The notes: generated by a model not told the origin, from the sequence alone. Shown: positions 49,413 through 62,175, numbered from the stretch's first letter. The stretch is DNA of 64,000 nucleotides from Syngnathus acus (GCF_901709675.1 NC_051094.1:13758501-13822500); one strand, 5' to 3'. Numbers and translations: made by a program.

Positions 49413-50096
49413 GTAAGTGTTTTGTGATCTATGTTGTTTTAGCAATATCCCAATTGTTGGGTAATAATTGTTTTGTTGTATTTTGTTTTGCTCGCGGTTT
49501 GGGAGACGTTTTTTTCTCTTGTCATAAGACACAAGGAGGAGGGGCACGGATGGACTCTTGTTACAGATGCAGCTGCAGGCGTAATAACTGTCCTATCATT
49601 TTTATATTTAGTCATTTTCGTCATTTCGTTTAACAACGAAACCCGTTTAATTGTGATTTCGAGCAGATCGTTTCTTTCGCGAGATGTCACTCTAGTCCGT
49701 CATCATTATGCTCATGTGCTGTCACACCGTGCTGTAACAATAGTACTAGTCTATTTATTGTAGCTTCCTATCATTGCTATATCCACTCCACTTTAAAAAT
49801 AATTCTTTCTGTGTAGCTAATTGTGTTGTCGAATGTGTTATTTTTATCAGAAAAAAACAACGCTATTTCTTACAATCATAATGATCATGTTTTCTGTCGC
49901 CAAACTAAAACGCCTTGGTCTAATGCCACTTTAAAACATCGTATTTAATCTCCAAATGCAATGCAAATGCGACCCCTCCGGTGGTGACCATGAGTCGGAA
50001 AATGTTCCCGGACTTTTTGCGTTCATAAACAGCACACAATCTTCATCTGTGGGGCAATTTTCCTTTCTCCGATCAGAAATAGGAAGCCTGAAGAAT

Positions 50097-50105
50097 GTCA
50101 CGTGA
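50097..50105. promoter_or_regulatory. ap3m2: CLEAR-like E-box GTCACGTGA
   Basis: GTCACGTGA fits the TFEB/TFE3 CLEAR core (GTCACGTGAC) in 9 of 10 positions and is followed by TTGGCGGG. It lies about 690 bases after the likely first exon of ap3m2. Function is inferred only. Confidence 0.4.
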
Positions 50106-50600
50106 ATTGGCGGGTGGAGGAGCGTTATTTGTAGAAACTGGACTGATCAGTCCGTTAGGGAAATTACTTTTTCTTTTGGGCTATAACAAGGAGAGTTGAA
50201 TGAAGGAGGAATGTGAGACAGCTTTTATGATTCTTATGTTCCTTCACTTTTTCCCTGCATGTTTTAAAGTAACTATCTTTATTTATTTAATTCTATTACT
50301 TTATTTATGAAATCTTTTGGTTTTTATCTTAGCCAGTGTATTTTGGGACATCCGTGTACCATGAGTGAATAAATTAACCAATTTACCTATTTTTGTTCCA
50401 AAAATTCTTTATTTGCTGCAAGTAATATCTATTTGTGCAGCTATCTATGCCAGAAATGTTTTGACTGGCAGAACAAATACTGTAAATGCTCTTGAACTGG
50501 ATTGCAGAAGGTACAAAACCTGAATCTGCTCTTTGTAACAGATATGTTTGGAAAAACAAATTCCAAAATTAACATGACTATTTTAGCCATTTTAAGTTAA

Positions 50601-50816
50601 TATCCATCCATTATCTGTGCCGCTTGTCCCCACGGTGTTCGCGGGCGTGCTGGAGCCTATCCCAGCTGTCATTGGGCAGTAGGCGGAGGACACCCTGAAC
50701 TGGTCGCCAGCCAATCGCAGGGCACACAGAGACGAACAACCATCTGCACTTGCACTCACACCTACGGGCAATTTGGAGTGCTCAATCGGCCTCTTTTTGG
50801 GGTGTGGGAGGAAACC
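50601..50816 (-). repeat. SINE, 5'-truncated
   Basis: Minus-strand copy from the GGATGGATA tail through GGGGACAAGCGGCACAG, GATAGGCTCCAGCACGC-like, GGGTGTCCTCCGCCTACTGC and CCTCCCACACCCC. The tRNA head is absent. Confidence 0.88.
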
Positions 50817-51643
50817 AGCCCTAAATTGTCAATATTTTGACTGTAATCATTTGATAACGTCATTATTTTTTGCATGTATAAATATTACCTTTAACAATAT
50901 ATTCTGTCCCGTGCGTTCGACTGAAAGGGCTCAGGTAACAACCAATCCCCGTGTGAGCCGTGTGGAGCGTTTGTGTTGAGACGCCTCAGTTGAATTGAAC
51001 AATGCCTCAGAACAACTTGACAAACTTGCTTTACTCGTTAAACTGTAGTGGTTAAACATATCTCTTAATGTAACTTGTAACATTTTCAATTTAATTATTT
51101 GCACTTCACAATATTCCACCCAAAATTGTTGTCCAACCACATATTTTGATTAGGGCTGATTTTGCATTTATTTATTTATTTGGCTGTTTTTGCATTTATT
51201 TATGTATTTATTTAAATTCATTTACTTGTGTTTTTGATACAAAGTATGTATTTTTACAAACAAATGGAAATTAAGTAATAGAAAATTGCCATAAATGTCC
51301 TTCAGTTAACAGGGGAAAATGCAATATTGGGATAGATTCTTTGTATTCTTTAAAATTGTTGGTTATTGGTTTAATAAAAATTGGATGTTTCAAAGGTACT
51401 AGTGGTATCGGTAATTGGAATCAGTATCTGTGACTACTCAAAAGTTGGGATCTATAAGAAAAAAAAATGGCATTGACGTATATCTTACTTCACTGTATTG
51501 AGAGGTCTGTATCAGTCATCATCTTGATAGCATGATGTCAATTTTAATTTTATACATGTAAACATTCAAACCGACTAAATAACACTTGCTAGTTTAACCT
51601 TAATGTTTCATTTTTATCTCACATTTTGTAGCCTTCAGTCAAG

Positions 51644-54600
51644 ATGATCCACAGTCTCTTCCTGGTCAACTCCTCGGGAGACATTTTCCTGGAAAAGCAC
51701 TGGAAGAGTGTGGTGAGCCGCTCTGTGTGTGACTACTTCTTTGAGGCCCAGGAGCGTGCCAGTGAGCCGGAGAACGTCCCGCCTGTGATCCCTACCCCGC
51801 ACCACTACCTTATCAATGTTCTCAGACATCGCATATATTTTGTGGCAGTCATACAGAGTGAAGTGCCACCACTCTTTGTCATTGAGTTCCTGCACAGAGT
51901 CGTCGACACATTCCAGGTTCTCGTCATGTCTTCTCTTTTCCTTTGATGAATTTATCGCACTGGAATTCTATCGTTTTATTCAACTCTGCAAAAGTTGTAA
52001 CCATTCACGTGTGTCATTTTTTAACAGGACTATTTCGGTGTGTGCACGGAAGCTGCCATCAAGGACAATGTGGTGGTGGTCTATGAACTACTGGAGGAGA
52101 TGTTGGACAACGGCTTTCCTCTAGCCACAGAGTCCAACATCCTCAAGGAGCTTATCAAGCCTCCCACCATTCTCCGTACAATGGTCAACACTATCACAGG
52201 TACAATGTGTACGATTATTTCCAATGTTTTCTTCACCCCTTGAAAAAGTGCAATATTTTCTTGCGGTCGGGGAGACAGAGGCTCCTCTGTAAGGAATCGT
52301 GCTATAAACTGCAGCAAGCGGCATGCTAGTCTGCCTCCAGCCCACTGTCAATATAACCTTGGCAAGTAGAAAATCAAGAGGTGCACGCTGTATGTTGATT
52401 TGCAGTAAATATTCTCTACACTCCACATTACTATTAAATTGACTGGAGTGTGGAGTCGACATTTACCTGCAACAAAATCTATTCAAAAATAGGAATGAAA
52501 TAAAACAAGCGATCTGCAAATTTACAGGTCACACAGGTGCAAGAATATGAAAAATTTACTTGCACTGTCTCAAATTTGGGGAGCAAAATGCCACCGTTTA
52601 GGGGCAGTCTGTATAGATTTGTCTAAGTTACCTCATGTTCTAATCCTGTTGGACATTTGACCAATTCCCAGGCAGCACCAATGTGGGTGAGCAGCTCCCC
52701 ACAGGTCAGCTGTCAGTGGTACCATGGCGACGCACTGGCGTCAAATACACCAACAACGAAGCCTATTTTGACGTGGTGGAGGAGATAGATGCCATCATTG
52801 ATAAGTCAGGTAATGCTCTGAGGCTACTCACAGCTCTTACAAGCAACCTATTTGTTATGAAATGTCATTGACTCTCACCCCTCCATTCAGGTTCCACAAT
52901 AACGGCAGAAATCCAGGGAGTCATTGATGCCTGCGTCAAACTGACTGGCATGCCCGACCTCACACTGTCATTTATGGTAACTGGTTTCAAATACATTTCA
53001 TTTGTAACGTGGCTAGAGACATTGTTGATAGAAACCTTTACTCGCAGCAAATAGCGTTTTTTTAATCGTGTCCAACATTTGCCCTCTTCTTCTCAGTCAT
53101 CTACGTACATATTCAATAATGTTAAATGCCACCCGAAAAGCTCTGATCAATCAACCAGAAAATGAAGAAATGTGACATCACGATGGATTTGAGTGGTGAA
53201 TCGAAAATCTAATCAGGCCAACTAAAGTTATAAAACATTTAATATTAGTATTCTTTTTATACTTTTATTTACTTCTTTACTACCTTCTGGGGTTGTTTGC
53301 ATGCAATTTGGGTATCTGCAGGTTGTTTCATAAGTTCTTTGAAGCTACGTAAACACAGCCTCACGGGTCACTTGAAATGTACATGGAATTAGATGGATGG
53401 ATCATTACATGTTTCTCATAAACTTCCCTTTTTCTTGTCTAAGAATCCTCGGCTGCTGGATGATGTCAGTTTTCATCCGTGTGTTCGATTCAAGCGGTGG
53501 GAGGCTGAGCGGATCCTCTCCTTCATTCCTCCTGATGGAAACTTCAGACTACTGTCCTATCACGTCAGCTCACAGAAGTTGGTGTTTTGAAACTATACAT
53601 GTCACAAATAACTCGCCAGACCTCAAGTACAGGGTTCCTCGGTTGATGATTTTCCCATCGTATAAAGTTTCACTCTTTCGAATGGGATGCAGGGAACTAA
53701 TATGCCAGGGGCGTAAAATATATGTTGGAACACATCACATTAGTGGCTTTATATTCTTGCTTCTTTAGCCTGGTGGCGATTCCAGTGTACGTCAAGCACA
53801 ACATTACTTTCCGTGAAGGAAGCTCCCAGGGGCGATTCGACTTGACGCTAGGCCCCAAGCAGACCATGGGAAAGTCTGTGGAATCGGTGTTAGTCAGCAG
53901 TCAGCTTCCTCGTGGGGTTCTCAACGCCAATCTTAACCCCTCCCAGGGAACATACACCTTTGACCCAGTCACAAAGGTACTAACAGTAACTATAAGTGAC
54001 AACACTTGCAGTATGTTACCCGCGTATGGAAAGTAATACATGAGATATACCGCATGCTCATGCTTCCGAATGTTTGTGTTGCTACACTAACAATTGGCAA
54101 TGTGTTTTGGTCAGTTGCTAACTTGGGATGTAGGCAAGATTAATCCCCAGAAGCTTCCCAGCTTGAAAGGCACCATGAGTCTGCAGGCGGGGGCCTCCAA
54201 ACCTGATGAGAACCCTACCATCAACATCCAGTTGAAAATCCAACAGATGGCCATCTCAGGTGGATATATGCCATTCCTTTGCAATGACCACCATTTTAGC
54301 TTAAGCCCCCCACTTAAACACGCAACATTTAACACAAAGCCACCTCAGCTGACACCCTCCTGATCCTATCAGTGTTCACACTGCTGCACACAATCCGCTA
54401 GATGGCGCCAAAGTATTTATTCGTTTGAAATTATTTTGAGACGCAGGTTGTAGGATAAAAATAGGTGAGCTGTGTGAACTCTATTAAATTATAAAAAAAT
54501 ATTATAAATGACTTAATTAAAATAAATAAAAAATTAAATATAATATAAAATGTAAAGTGTATGCTATCTTTTGAACAGGGCTGAAGGTGAACCGCCTAGA

Positions 54601-54679
54601 CATGTACGGAGAGAAGTATAAACCTTTCAAAGGCATCAAGTACATGACCAAGGCTGGCAAGTTCCAGGTCCGGACATGA
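51644..54679 (+). CDS. ap3m2: AP-3 complex subunit mu-2, complete, 8 coding exons
   Basis: Medium (mu) chain of the AP-3 adaptor, which sorts cargo with tyrosine-based signals from endosomes to lysosomes and related organelles. Exons: 51632-51916 (ATG at 51644, 12 bases after the acceptor), 52028-52199, 52672-52809, 52891-52976, 53444-53577, 53769-53976, 54115-54259 and 54579-54679 (TGA). All phases agree; 1257 bases give 418 residues, the usual family length. The N-terminal longin/sigma-like domain (MIHSLFLVNSSGDIFLEKHW) is followed by the mu homology domain, from NPRLLDDVSFHPCVRFKRWE to KPFKGIKYMTKAGKFQVRT. VVSRSVCDYF and QLSVVPWRRTG match AP3M2 better than AP3M1. Exon 6 ends within an Asn codon at a good donor (CAGAA/GTTGGT). 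Confidence 0.95.
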
Positions 54680-55403
54680 AAACCTCGATTATGCTCAAAA
54701 TGGACCAAACCTCCTTGGGATGTGATGTGTTGTGATTTGTTGGGTGCACGTTTACGTACGGTACATTACAGGCTTTAACTCCACAAATATAAAGCGCTCA
54801 TTGTAGCAACAAATCACCTACAGTCATCAAACACTTGAATCCGAAGTACTTTTTCTGACCAAGTTGATCTATGATTTCTGTATACTAAGTTCTACTGATG
54901 GCATGGCTGAGGTGCTGTTAACTATAGATGAAAATAGACTTGACATTTTTAAATGATCCCTACAATTTATAATGCAATTACTGAATGCATAGCTTATTTG
55001 TTTCCATGACAGCTTGGCTGCTTCTGTCTTGGTGTACTGTTTTTTTCCAATATTTATTTAAGTCCCTCTCCTATTCAGTTTATTGTGCTTTGCTGTGAAA
55101 GTAACATTTGTTTTTTGTCGCCAGCATGTATATACTGGTATACAATACAACAAGTTACCCATATTTATGCACTTTCGCTGTAGAAGCTGAAATTTCAGTG
55201 CAAATGAAGTTGGCGTGGTGTTACTGATTTCAGCCTCGACCACTTTCTCACCATGTTTTCTGCAACACTGTAAAGCAGTGATTTTTTTCAACCAGCGAGA
55301 GATCATGTGTGCCGTGGAGAATTATCCAATGGTAATTATTTTGACCCCAAATAATTATTATAATCGGTGTGTGTGTGTATGTATGTATGTGTGTGCGTGT
55401 ATG

Positions 55404-55448
<45 letters not shown>

Positions 55449-55600
55449 CTGAATGTGATATACTGAAATGCATATCCTCACCAGGGTCACGGGTATACAT
55501 ACAAACTGTCTCATGTTTTCATTCATGTTATGGCCACCATTTTATCTTTCTGCAAATGAGGTTGAAACTGTTTTGTTGTACAATAAATATTTACGTTTCT
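54680..55600 (+). other. ap3m2: ap3m2 3' UTR
   Basis: A good poly(A) signal AATAAA is at 55582-55587, after CTGTTTTGTTGTAC. The UTR includes a TG/TA microsatellite (55368-55446) and a hAT-like end near 55276 (CAGTGATTTTTTTCAACCAG, then GAGAGATCATGTGTGCCGTG), so part of the UTR is transposon-derived. Confidence 0.65.
55368..55446. repeat. (TG)n/(TA)n microsatellite
   Basis: GTGTATG units pass into an uninterrupted TA run, within the ap3m2 3' UTR. Confidence 0.95.
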
Positions 55601-55646
55601 GCTTTGAAAGTGTTTTCATGTTATTAGTTTGAGTTTCATGTTGTGA

Positions 55647-55650
<4 letters not shown>

Positions 55651-55700
<50 letters not shown>
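55651..55700. repeat. (TA)n microsatellite
   Basis: About 25 TA units just downstream of the ap3m2 poly(A) signal. Confidence 0.95.
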
Positions 55701-55703
<3 letters not shown>

Positions 55704-57950
55704 CACTTTCTACAATTTCTTTCTCAAAAAAGGCTGAGAAACATGGCCCTCTTGTGGTCCGTGCGGGTATTGGAGGTCCACGAAATTGGAAATAGATTTT
55801 TTTTTTTTAATAAAATTGATTTATGTTGTGTATCTCTTTTTTACCAATCCAAATTATGTCGAATGTCGCTGAGATTCCCAAAATAAACAGACAGATGCAA
55901 ATAGCCTGTATAGGTCTATCCTTCGGTGCAAAATAAAATAATATTCCGCCAAAGCAGTGGTCCCCGAGTTGCTTCTTGGTTATAATGGTGGTCCCTTGGA
56001 CAAAACCAGTTGAAACCCCCTGTTGTAGACCATACATTTGCTTCTTTTTTCTTGTCATGAGGGCACCTATATACTGTTTCTACATAACATCACTATTGAA
56101 CAATATAAGTGAACCAGATGGTAGGCACAGTTGTTTGGTCATGTATGCAATATTTACCTCCTGTCAAAACAGGGGGTGAATTAAAAATTTGCTTTCACCC
56201 AAATGACCAAAATATTTACTCAGCCCCCACAAATAGATAACTTGTAGTAATGCCTTTTTGTCACCATGGCAACTAGGCTTAAACGTTTAAACCAGTCCGC
56301 TAGCAGCAATGACGCTACACCGGGGCTAGGGGGTGCTATAGTCCCGTCAGAAATTGGTGTAGCTACAGTTAATTCCCTCAAGCTTTTAATTAGAGATTCT
56401 AAAATATATTTTAGTTATTTTTTCAGCCCCAATGTATCGGAAACTCCGCGAGAGGAGAAATCTTTGAGTCGCGCATGTCCACCATGATATTCGTGTTCCA
56501 GTGCTTGAAGCAAATTGTGTTTAAAATGTGACCCCACCACCAAAAAAAGAACACTGTCCTGTGGTATGATAGACGACTTGTTTTTGCCTGCCTTTTGATT
56601 ATTTTATAAAGATTCTATCTGTTGATTTAACAGGTACGTGTGTTGAACCGGTCATAAACATTTTGGAAAACAAATCTGGAACCCCCAAAACACGGCTTTT
56701 AATAGTAGTTTATGTATTTTAATGACATCATTGGACACTCACGACCGGATAAGCGATTCGGGAAATGGATGGATGGAAGGATATACATGTTTTGCCTTCC
56801 AATGACATAATTTGACAGGCAGTGCGCACCTTTTCACCAATTAAGCAATCATTCAATGGCCATTTTTTCCCAAAGCCCTCTTTCTTTCATGTTTTCAAGA
56901 GATAACTAATCAGCCTAACACTGTTTTTTTGTTTGTTTGGTTGGTTTTAGATGACAGTTGAGGTGGCTGAAATCTATCAGATGCAGGAGTCGCTATTTCC
57001 CATCCGTTGAAAGCCAGAGAAGACAGATATCAATTACACTAGGGATTTTACGTTTAACAGCTGTGCATGATTAATTTGGGCGAAATTTTGGTGCAGGATC
57101 CAAAAATGATCCCAATTTCTGTATCATGTCAAGTTTATGAGTTATAGTCAGAGGCGTCAAATCCAGGTCCGTAAAAATCCTTCCACAGTTTGGCTTTAGC
57201 CATAGGTGCGTATTCTCACAATCAGCAGGTTACCGAGCCGCCTAGTAAAGAATCATCATAAAAATCTACCCCAACAGAAATGTATTTTATTTTTTAATTG
57301 TCAACATACTAGTACATTGGCTTCAACTCTTCTTTAATCCAATGCAGTATACGTTTAGTACAGTTCAGTATTCAGTGTTTAGTGCGATGCATTAATCCTT
57401 TATAACAGTTTTCAGTACAGTCATCTTTTAGAACTTTTTATTTAGGTTCTATTTTCAGTGTGTGTATCTGTGCAATACATTTCACTTGAATTTGTAATTA
57501 AGCACGTTTTTTTTCCTTTGTATTAATCTAAGCGCAACTTTTTGTTGAGAATGTTTCAGTGGCTTAATATTATGAAACTTTGCTCTCTATTACGCTGTAT
57601 GTACTATATTTTAATGTTGGTCATCAACATGGTCATGTGACTTGGAGAGGAAAGTATTTTTGAGGTGGTAGTTGGTAAAACGTTTGATCAATCTTGATCA
57701 AACTATTTCAACTCAGTTAGCCTTCATATTGATTAATACGGATCACGTTGCTTACCTGATGATTAAAATGTTCATATTTAGAGGATCTAAATTTAAAGTG
57801 TTCGTGTTGGCCAAATTATAATCCAGAATTTATTTTGTGGTTGAGCTGGTTTACACTTTGAATATTTCCTAATATTTCACCCACCTCAAAATAAGTCATT
57901 TAATCATTTTAGTTTATAGACAGTTCTTTTATTCTATAAAAAAAAAAAAA
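55701..57950. other. Intergenic; no gene seen
   Basis: AT-rich. Holds a hAT-like end at 55955 (CAGTGGTCCCCGAGTTGC), a plus-strand SINE 3' end near 56742-56785 (CCGGATAAGCGATTCGGG then AAATGGATGGATGG) and low-complexity runs. No open frame with recognisable content. Confidence 0.5.
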
Positions 57951-58039
57951 ACACCGCTGACTTACAAGACAGCAATTGCATCGCATCCCCCTTCATCTGG
58001 CAGAGCTCCAGCCCATAATTTACTGATGACTTCGATCCT

Positions 58040-58259
58040 AAAATGACCCTCTCGCGTTTATCAACCTCCCTCCGCCCCTCCCATTGCTTCACTTGACTTT
58101 TTTCCTCTCGGTTGACACCTCGGAGTTGACTACTTCTCCCTCATTTGTCTATTTTTGCTCAACTTGTCACATTCCCTTCTCATTTTCTTGCTATTTTGAC
58201 GGTGGAAGCCGAAGTGAAATTTCTACCTCCTCAATTACGCTGTAGTTTATTCACACCAG
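58040..58259 (+). promoter_or_regulatory. Candidate promoter/5' UTR exon of the CXXC (tet-like) gene
   Basis: A pyrimidine-rich, non-repetitive block (CCGCCCCTCCCATTG; GACGGTGGAAGCCGAAGTG) ends at a donor, CACCAG/GTAAAG, at 58259/58260. It is the only such block upstream of the CXXC coding exon, so it may be its first exon. No transcript evidence is available. Confidence 0.35.
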
Positions 58260-58299
58260 GTAAAGTTTTATTTCTTTAATGCAAGTGCGTATTTTTATT

Positions 58300-58645
58300 T
58301 TTTTTGCATGGGCCCTACATGTGTGGCGCATGTTAGTCCCTGGTTGTTGTTGTTTGTTTATTTGCAATAGTAATGTGGCCGTTTCTAAAGTTCAACCCAA
58401 CGTCTTTGGAATACGTTTTTAAAAGTATTACGGCGCTCTCTTGCAGTATAGGATACCCATAATTGAGTTTTTAGCCTGGGCCCTACATTCACGTGTGTGA
58501 CGTTTGATGTTATTCACTGGTTTGTTTGTTTGTTTGTTTGCATTAGTAATGTGGCCATTTCTAAAGTTCAACCCAACGTCTTTGGAATAAGTTATTAAAA
58601 GTATTACGGTGCTCTCTTGCAGTATAGGATACCCATAATTGAGGT
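58300..58645. repeat. Tandem duplication with 176-bp spacing
   Basis: TAATGTGGCC with the following TTTCTAAAGTTCAACCCAAC and GTATAGGATACCCATAATTG blocks occurs at 58371 and again at 58547. The copies are very similar over about 165 bases, each beginning with GGGCCCTACAT. Confidence 0.88.
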
Positions 58646-59265
58646 TGGAGCATTTACTTTTACACGTGCGTGCGCGTTTTAGTATCTCATTGTAATGTGT
58701 GCGTAATAACGCCTAGTGAAAGTGCTCTTTAGAGCAATTAGCCCGCACGTAACACTAATGGGTGTACATTGCGAATGCTGATTGCAGGAGATAACAGGGA
58801 CTATCTTATTGTAAATCTCAAGACGTCTGTTATTTATATCCGATTGCTTGGATAGGGCGCGCGCCACCCGGGGGTAAATTCTGCGTGTGGCAAACCACAG
58901 TGAACTCAACACTGTTGCAAATGAATATTTGGACACCTCAAATGGCTGACTGGTGACGCGCGTGTTTTTTAGCATATTTTGTTGAACTATACTTGGTTTA
59001 ATATCACAAATTATAATTAAATGGTCATTTTATCATCCATCTTGCTATATTTACTAAGACCCCATTGTTCGTGTCATATATAGCTGACATCTTACTTTGA
59101 TTTAAAAATAGTTCCGTGAAATAAAATTTTTACTTGTTCATTTTGTAAGGACTTGGTGTTGAGACCACATTATGATTGCAGCTTTTCTGCTACAAGCTAT
59201 TTTCTCAGTTCGCTGTGTCCACAAAAGCCCGTTTATTGCGGGGATACACCTCAGACCAAAACATG

Positions 59266-60057
59266 TACCGTAATTTTCAGACTATAAGTCGCTCCGGAGT
59301 ATAAGTCGCACCAGCCATAAAATGCCCAAAAATGTGAAAAAAACATATATAAGTCGCTCCGGAGTATAAGTCGCATTTTGGGGGGCAATTTATTCGACAA
59401 AATCCAACACCAAGAACAGACATGAACGAGCAACAACAGGCTAAACGATACGGTATGCTAACGTGACAAACACAAACGAGGAGCTGAGAACGGGCCTGAC
59501 GTAACATTCAGTTATTTAAAAAAAACTATTACATAAATAACACGTTTATAAAACCATCTGTGTCACTCCAATTCATTAAATCCATCGATCGTCCTTTGTC
59601 AACAATGCCGTGTGCCGCGCCGCAGTTCAAATTATTCCACAGGCCCATACAACGATATATAAACTATATTTTAAATAACTATCACATAAACAACAATATT
59701 ATCAAACCATTTGTGTCACTCCAAATCATTAAATCCATCGATCAAATTTCTCATCCTTTATGTCATCCTGGTGACAGAGGATATGGCGCTTTAAAGTGTT
59801 AATTACTTTATTTGATTTTTTCTCTCTATTTTTCATGTTTTGAATATGTTCAAGATAAAGATATCAAAGCATGTGAAGTGATCAACTATACTAAAAATAA
59901 CATGTGAAGTGGTCAACTATACTTGTAAGTAAGTGATGTGTTAATGATCAAGTAAAAATTTGTGAAAAAAAAAAAATATAAGTCGCTCCTGAGTATAAGT
60001 CACCCCCCCACCCAAACTATGAAAAAAACCGCGACTTATAGTCCGAAAATTACGGTA
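59266..60057. mobile_element. 792-bp MITE/internal-deletion element, long form of the 10622 family
   Basis: The left end TACCGTAATTTTCAGACTAT and the right end ATAGTCCGAAAATTACGGTA are inverted repeats with one mismatch. The left part repeats AAGTCGCTCCGGAGTATAAG twice and contains ACAAAATCCAACACCAA, also found in the short element at 10622. About 500 bases of middle sequence, missing from the short form, contain ACTATTACATAAATAACACG-type direct repeats but no transposase frame. Confidence 0.87.
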
Positions 60058-62095
60058 CGTTGTTTGTTTATTGATAGTTTTACCCCACACAAGGTGTGAA
60101 CAAATACATATAAACTTAGTAAAACACACTTAAAAAGTATTACTTAGGTCCTGTTTTCACTCTCTCGCTCGCACAATTCTCCAAATAAGATCCAAAGTGT
60201 GCTTGCATCCAACTGCTTTTTGTATTCTCTCTTCAAGTTTACTGTAAAAGTGACACATAAAAAGAAAGTTAACGTTTGCCCAACAAAACTATGTTGTTTT
60301 GGCTAGACAAAACACGTTAACTTAGTACCATCATATCGACTTTATTCCTGAGCGCTCTCATGGAGAAACGAGTATGCACTCGACTTTCGGTATGAGACTG
60401 CCACGAAGAAATTTGCTATTTATTATAAGCAATTACGCTCTCGTTGCTTGAAAAATGTTTGACAGGGCTTTGGAACTCGTAGCTCACTTTTCATTTTCGC
60501 GTACCCTGTTGCGTTATCTCAAGGTGGAGAATTTTCTTACTGGCCTCAGTCGCCTCTCAAATAAATTGGTTGCAATTGCAACCATAATGAGATGTAGATA
60601 CAAGGGACTTTTGGTACCCTCCATTGTGGTTTGATAGTGTGTACAAATTCAACCGATGTATTAAATTCTGCGCAGTTTCCGCTTTTTCAAGGCGTAAAAC
60701 TGATACAGCCAACCAAGATTAGTTGAGCTGTGTAGAATTGAGTTAGTACAGTGCAATGAAAAAACAAGATATTTTTCCATATATTCGCATTGGGATGGGT
60801 TGCTAGTAAGATGCCACTTCTCTTCGTGCACACTTCAATGCACCATTGAGCATGACATCCAACGACTTAAGGTGAACCAATGAGCAGCCTTCTTTAGCTA
60901 CTTACTTTTAAATATGTTGCATGCTTGTGGCGTTTCAATCGATAAAGGACAACATTGCATCCCACTTTACACAAACTAGAAAGAAAGCCAAGATTTGAAC
61001 CCCAAACCCCCAAATTGCGAGGCCGAAGTGGTTCCCTGTTGCATTACAATTACTAATTTTAGATTTTAGCCTTACATTTTTCATGCTAACTATATTTGTA
61101 ACTTACTTAGACGACTATCTTGTTCGATAAACCCCCACCGGACACTTAATTGGGTACGCCTTGATATTACAACGTTGAGCACGCTTTGACCCCTTGACTG
61201 CCCTTGAGACAGATTTTACAAGGTGCTGGAAGCATTAATTAAACATTTTGGGTCACATTGATACAAATGTGCCCTTTTACTTTGGCTGGCACCCATTTCA
61301 AGGTCTTGCAAGTCAGCTGGAATAGGCTCCAGCGTACTCGTGAGCTAAATTTAATCGCTGCAGTTTTGAAGGCTGCACAACAATACTCACAATCTCAAAC
61401 AAGTAGTTTTCACGTTCATTTTTACATGCCAAAATGAATGTGGCTTGCTGTGTGTTGTTGAGGAAATGTCTCTGAAAACGTAGCCATTACAAGTTGGAGG
61501 TTTTTACCTTCCATATAGCTGGAAATGCTTTTAAACACACATTCAGTTCTTCTGAAACTGGGCAGTAGCAAGGAAAATGTGGCTTTTCTCTGAACAATCT
61601 AGCTTTTATTGATGGGCGACTGGAGCGTGTGACCACCAAGACAAAGAGGACAGTGCACGGCATCAGCACATCACCCCCCTTTCATTCGTTCTAGGGGTGG
61701 ACTTAGGCCCTTGTCCATGTGGGGTCTGAGGTTGAACATAGTAGCTTCCCAAAGAATACACCGAATCTATAAGGTCATGTGAGTCACATAGTGACCGTTA
61801 GGCTTAGAAAGCAGAAAGTCTGAATGCACCCTCCAAGGTGAGTTATCTTTGTTGTTATTAAAGTTGTAATTCCATTGGCTTGTTCTTTACTGAAGGAACC
61901 GGTTAAGGATATGCCTGAATAAGCATTTAAATGCATTTAAATGTTGGTGTAAACTGACTTCATTCGCCCAGGTAAACAGATTTAAGTGTAGATGAATTAC
62001 AGCAAGTGTTGTGTAGTGCAGTATGCACCTAAGCAGAATGTTTTGAATTAATGAGATGAAGTTTTATTTTTATTTTTGTTCCCCCTTCTGTCTAG
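60058..62095 (+). other. Upstream sequence or intron of the CXXC gene; no gene seen
   Basis: AT-rich. Contains a minus-strand SINE trace at 60963-61035 and a plus-strand SINE fragment at 61285-61346 (AAGTCAGCTGGAATAGGCTC). A donor-like CTCCAAG/GTGAGT at 61837/61838 might end an alternative 5' exon. Confidence 0.45.
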
Positions 62096-62175
62096 GCTGG
62101 TCCTGGCATAACCATGAATCGACAAGAGTCTGTTTTTCTGCCCAAACTCCAGTGGACCATCAACCATACCTCAGG
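62096..62175 (+). other. Possible small 5' exon with a short upstream ORF
   Basis: Acceptor CCTTCTGTCTAG at 62095 and donor TCAGG/GTAGCA at 62175. It holds ATG at 62114 and reads MNRQESVFLPKLQWTINHTS before the donor. Joining it to the acceptor before the CXXC exon puts a stop within a few codons, so it is more likely untranslated leader with an upstream ORF, or not an exon. Confidence 0.3.

Larger units (their letters stand above)
49413..51631 (+). other. ap3m2: ap3m2 intron 1
   Basis: 2.2 kb. Holds a GTCACGTGA palindrome (50097-50105) in a short GC-rich patch and a minus-strand SINE at 50601-50816. Otherwise AT-rich with no other gene. Confidence 0.6.

Noticed and set aside
51644-54679. 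Adaptor subunit called as ap3m1
   Set aside because: VVSRSVCDYF and QLSVVPWRRTG are the AP3M2-type residues as I recall them.
62096-62175. Alternative N-terminal coding exon of the CXXC gene
   Set aside because: Splicing to the CXXC exon gives an immediate stop, and its end phase (2) differs from that of the CXXC exon (0), so it cannot simply replace it.
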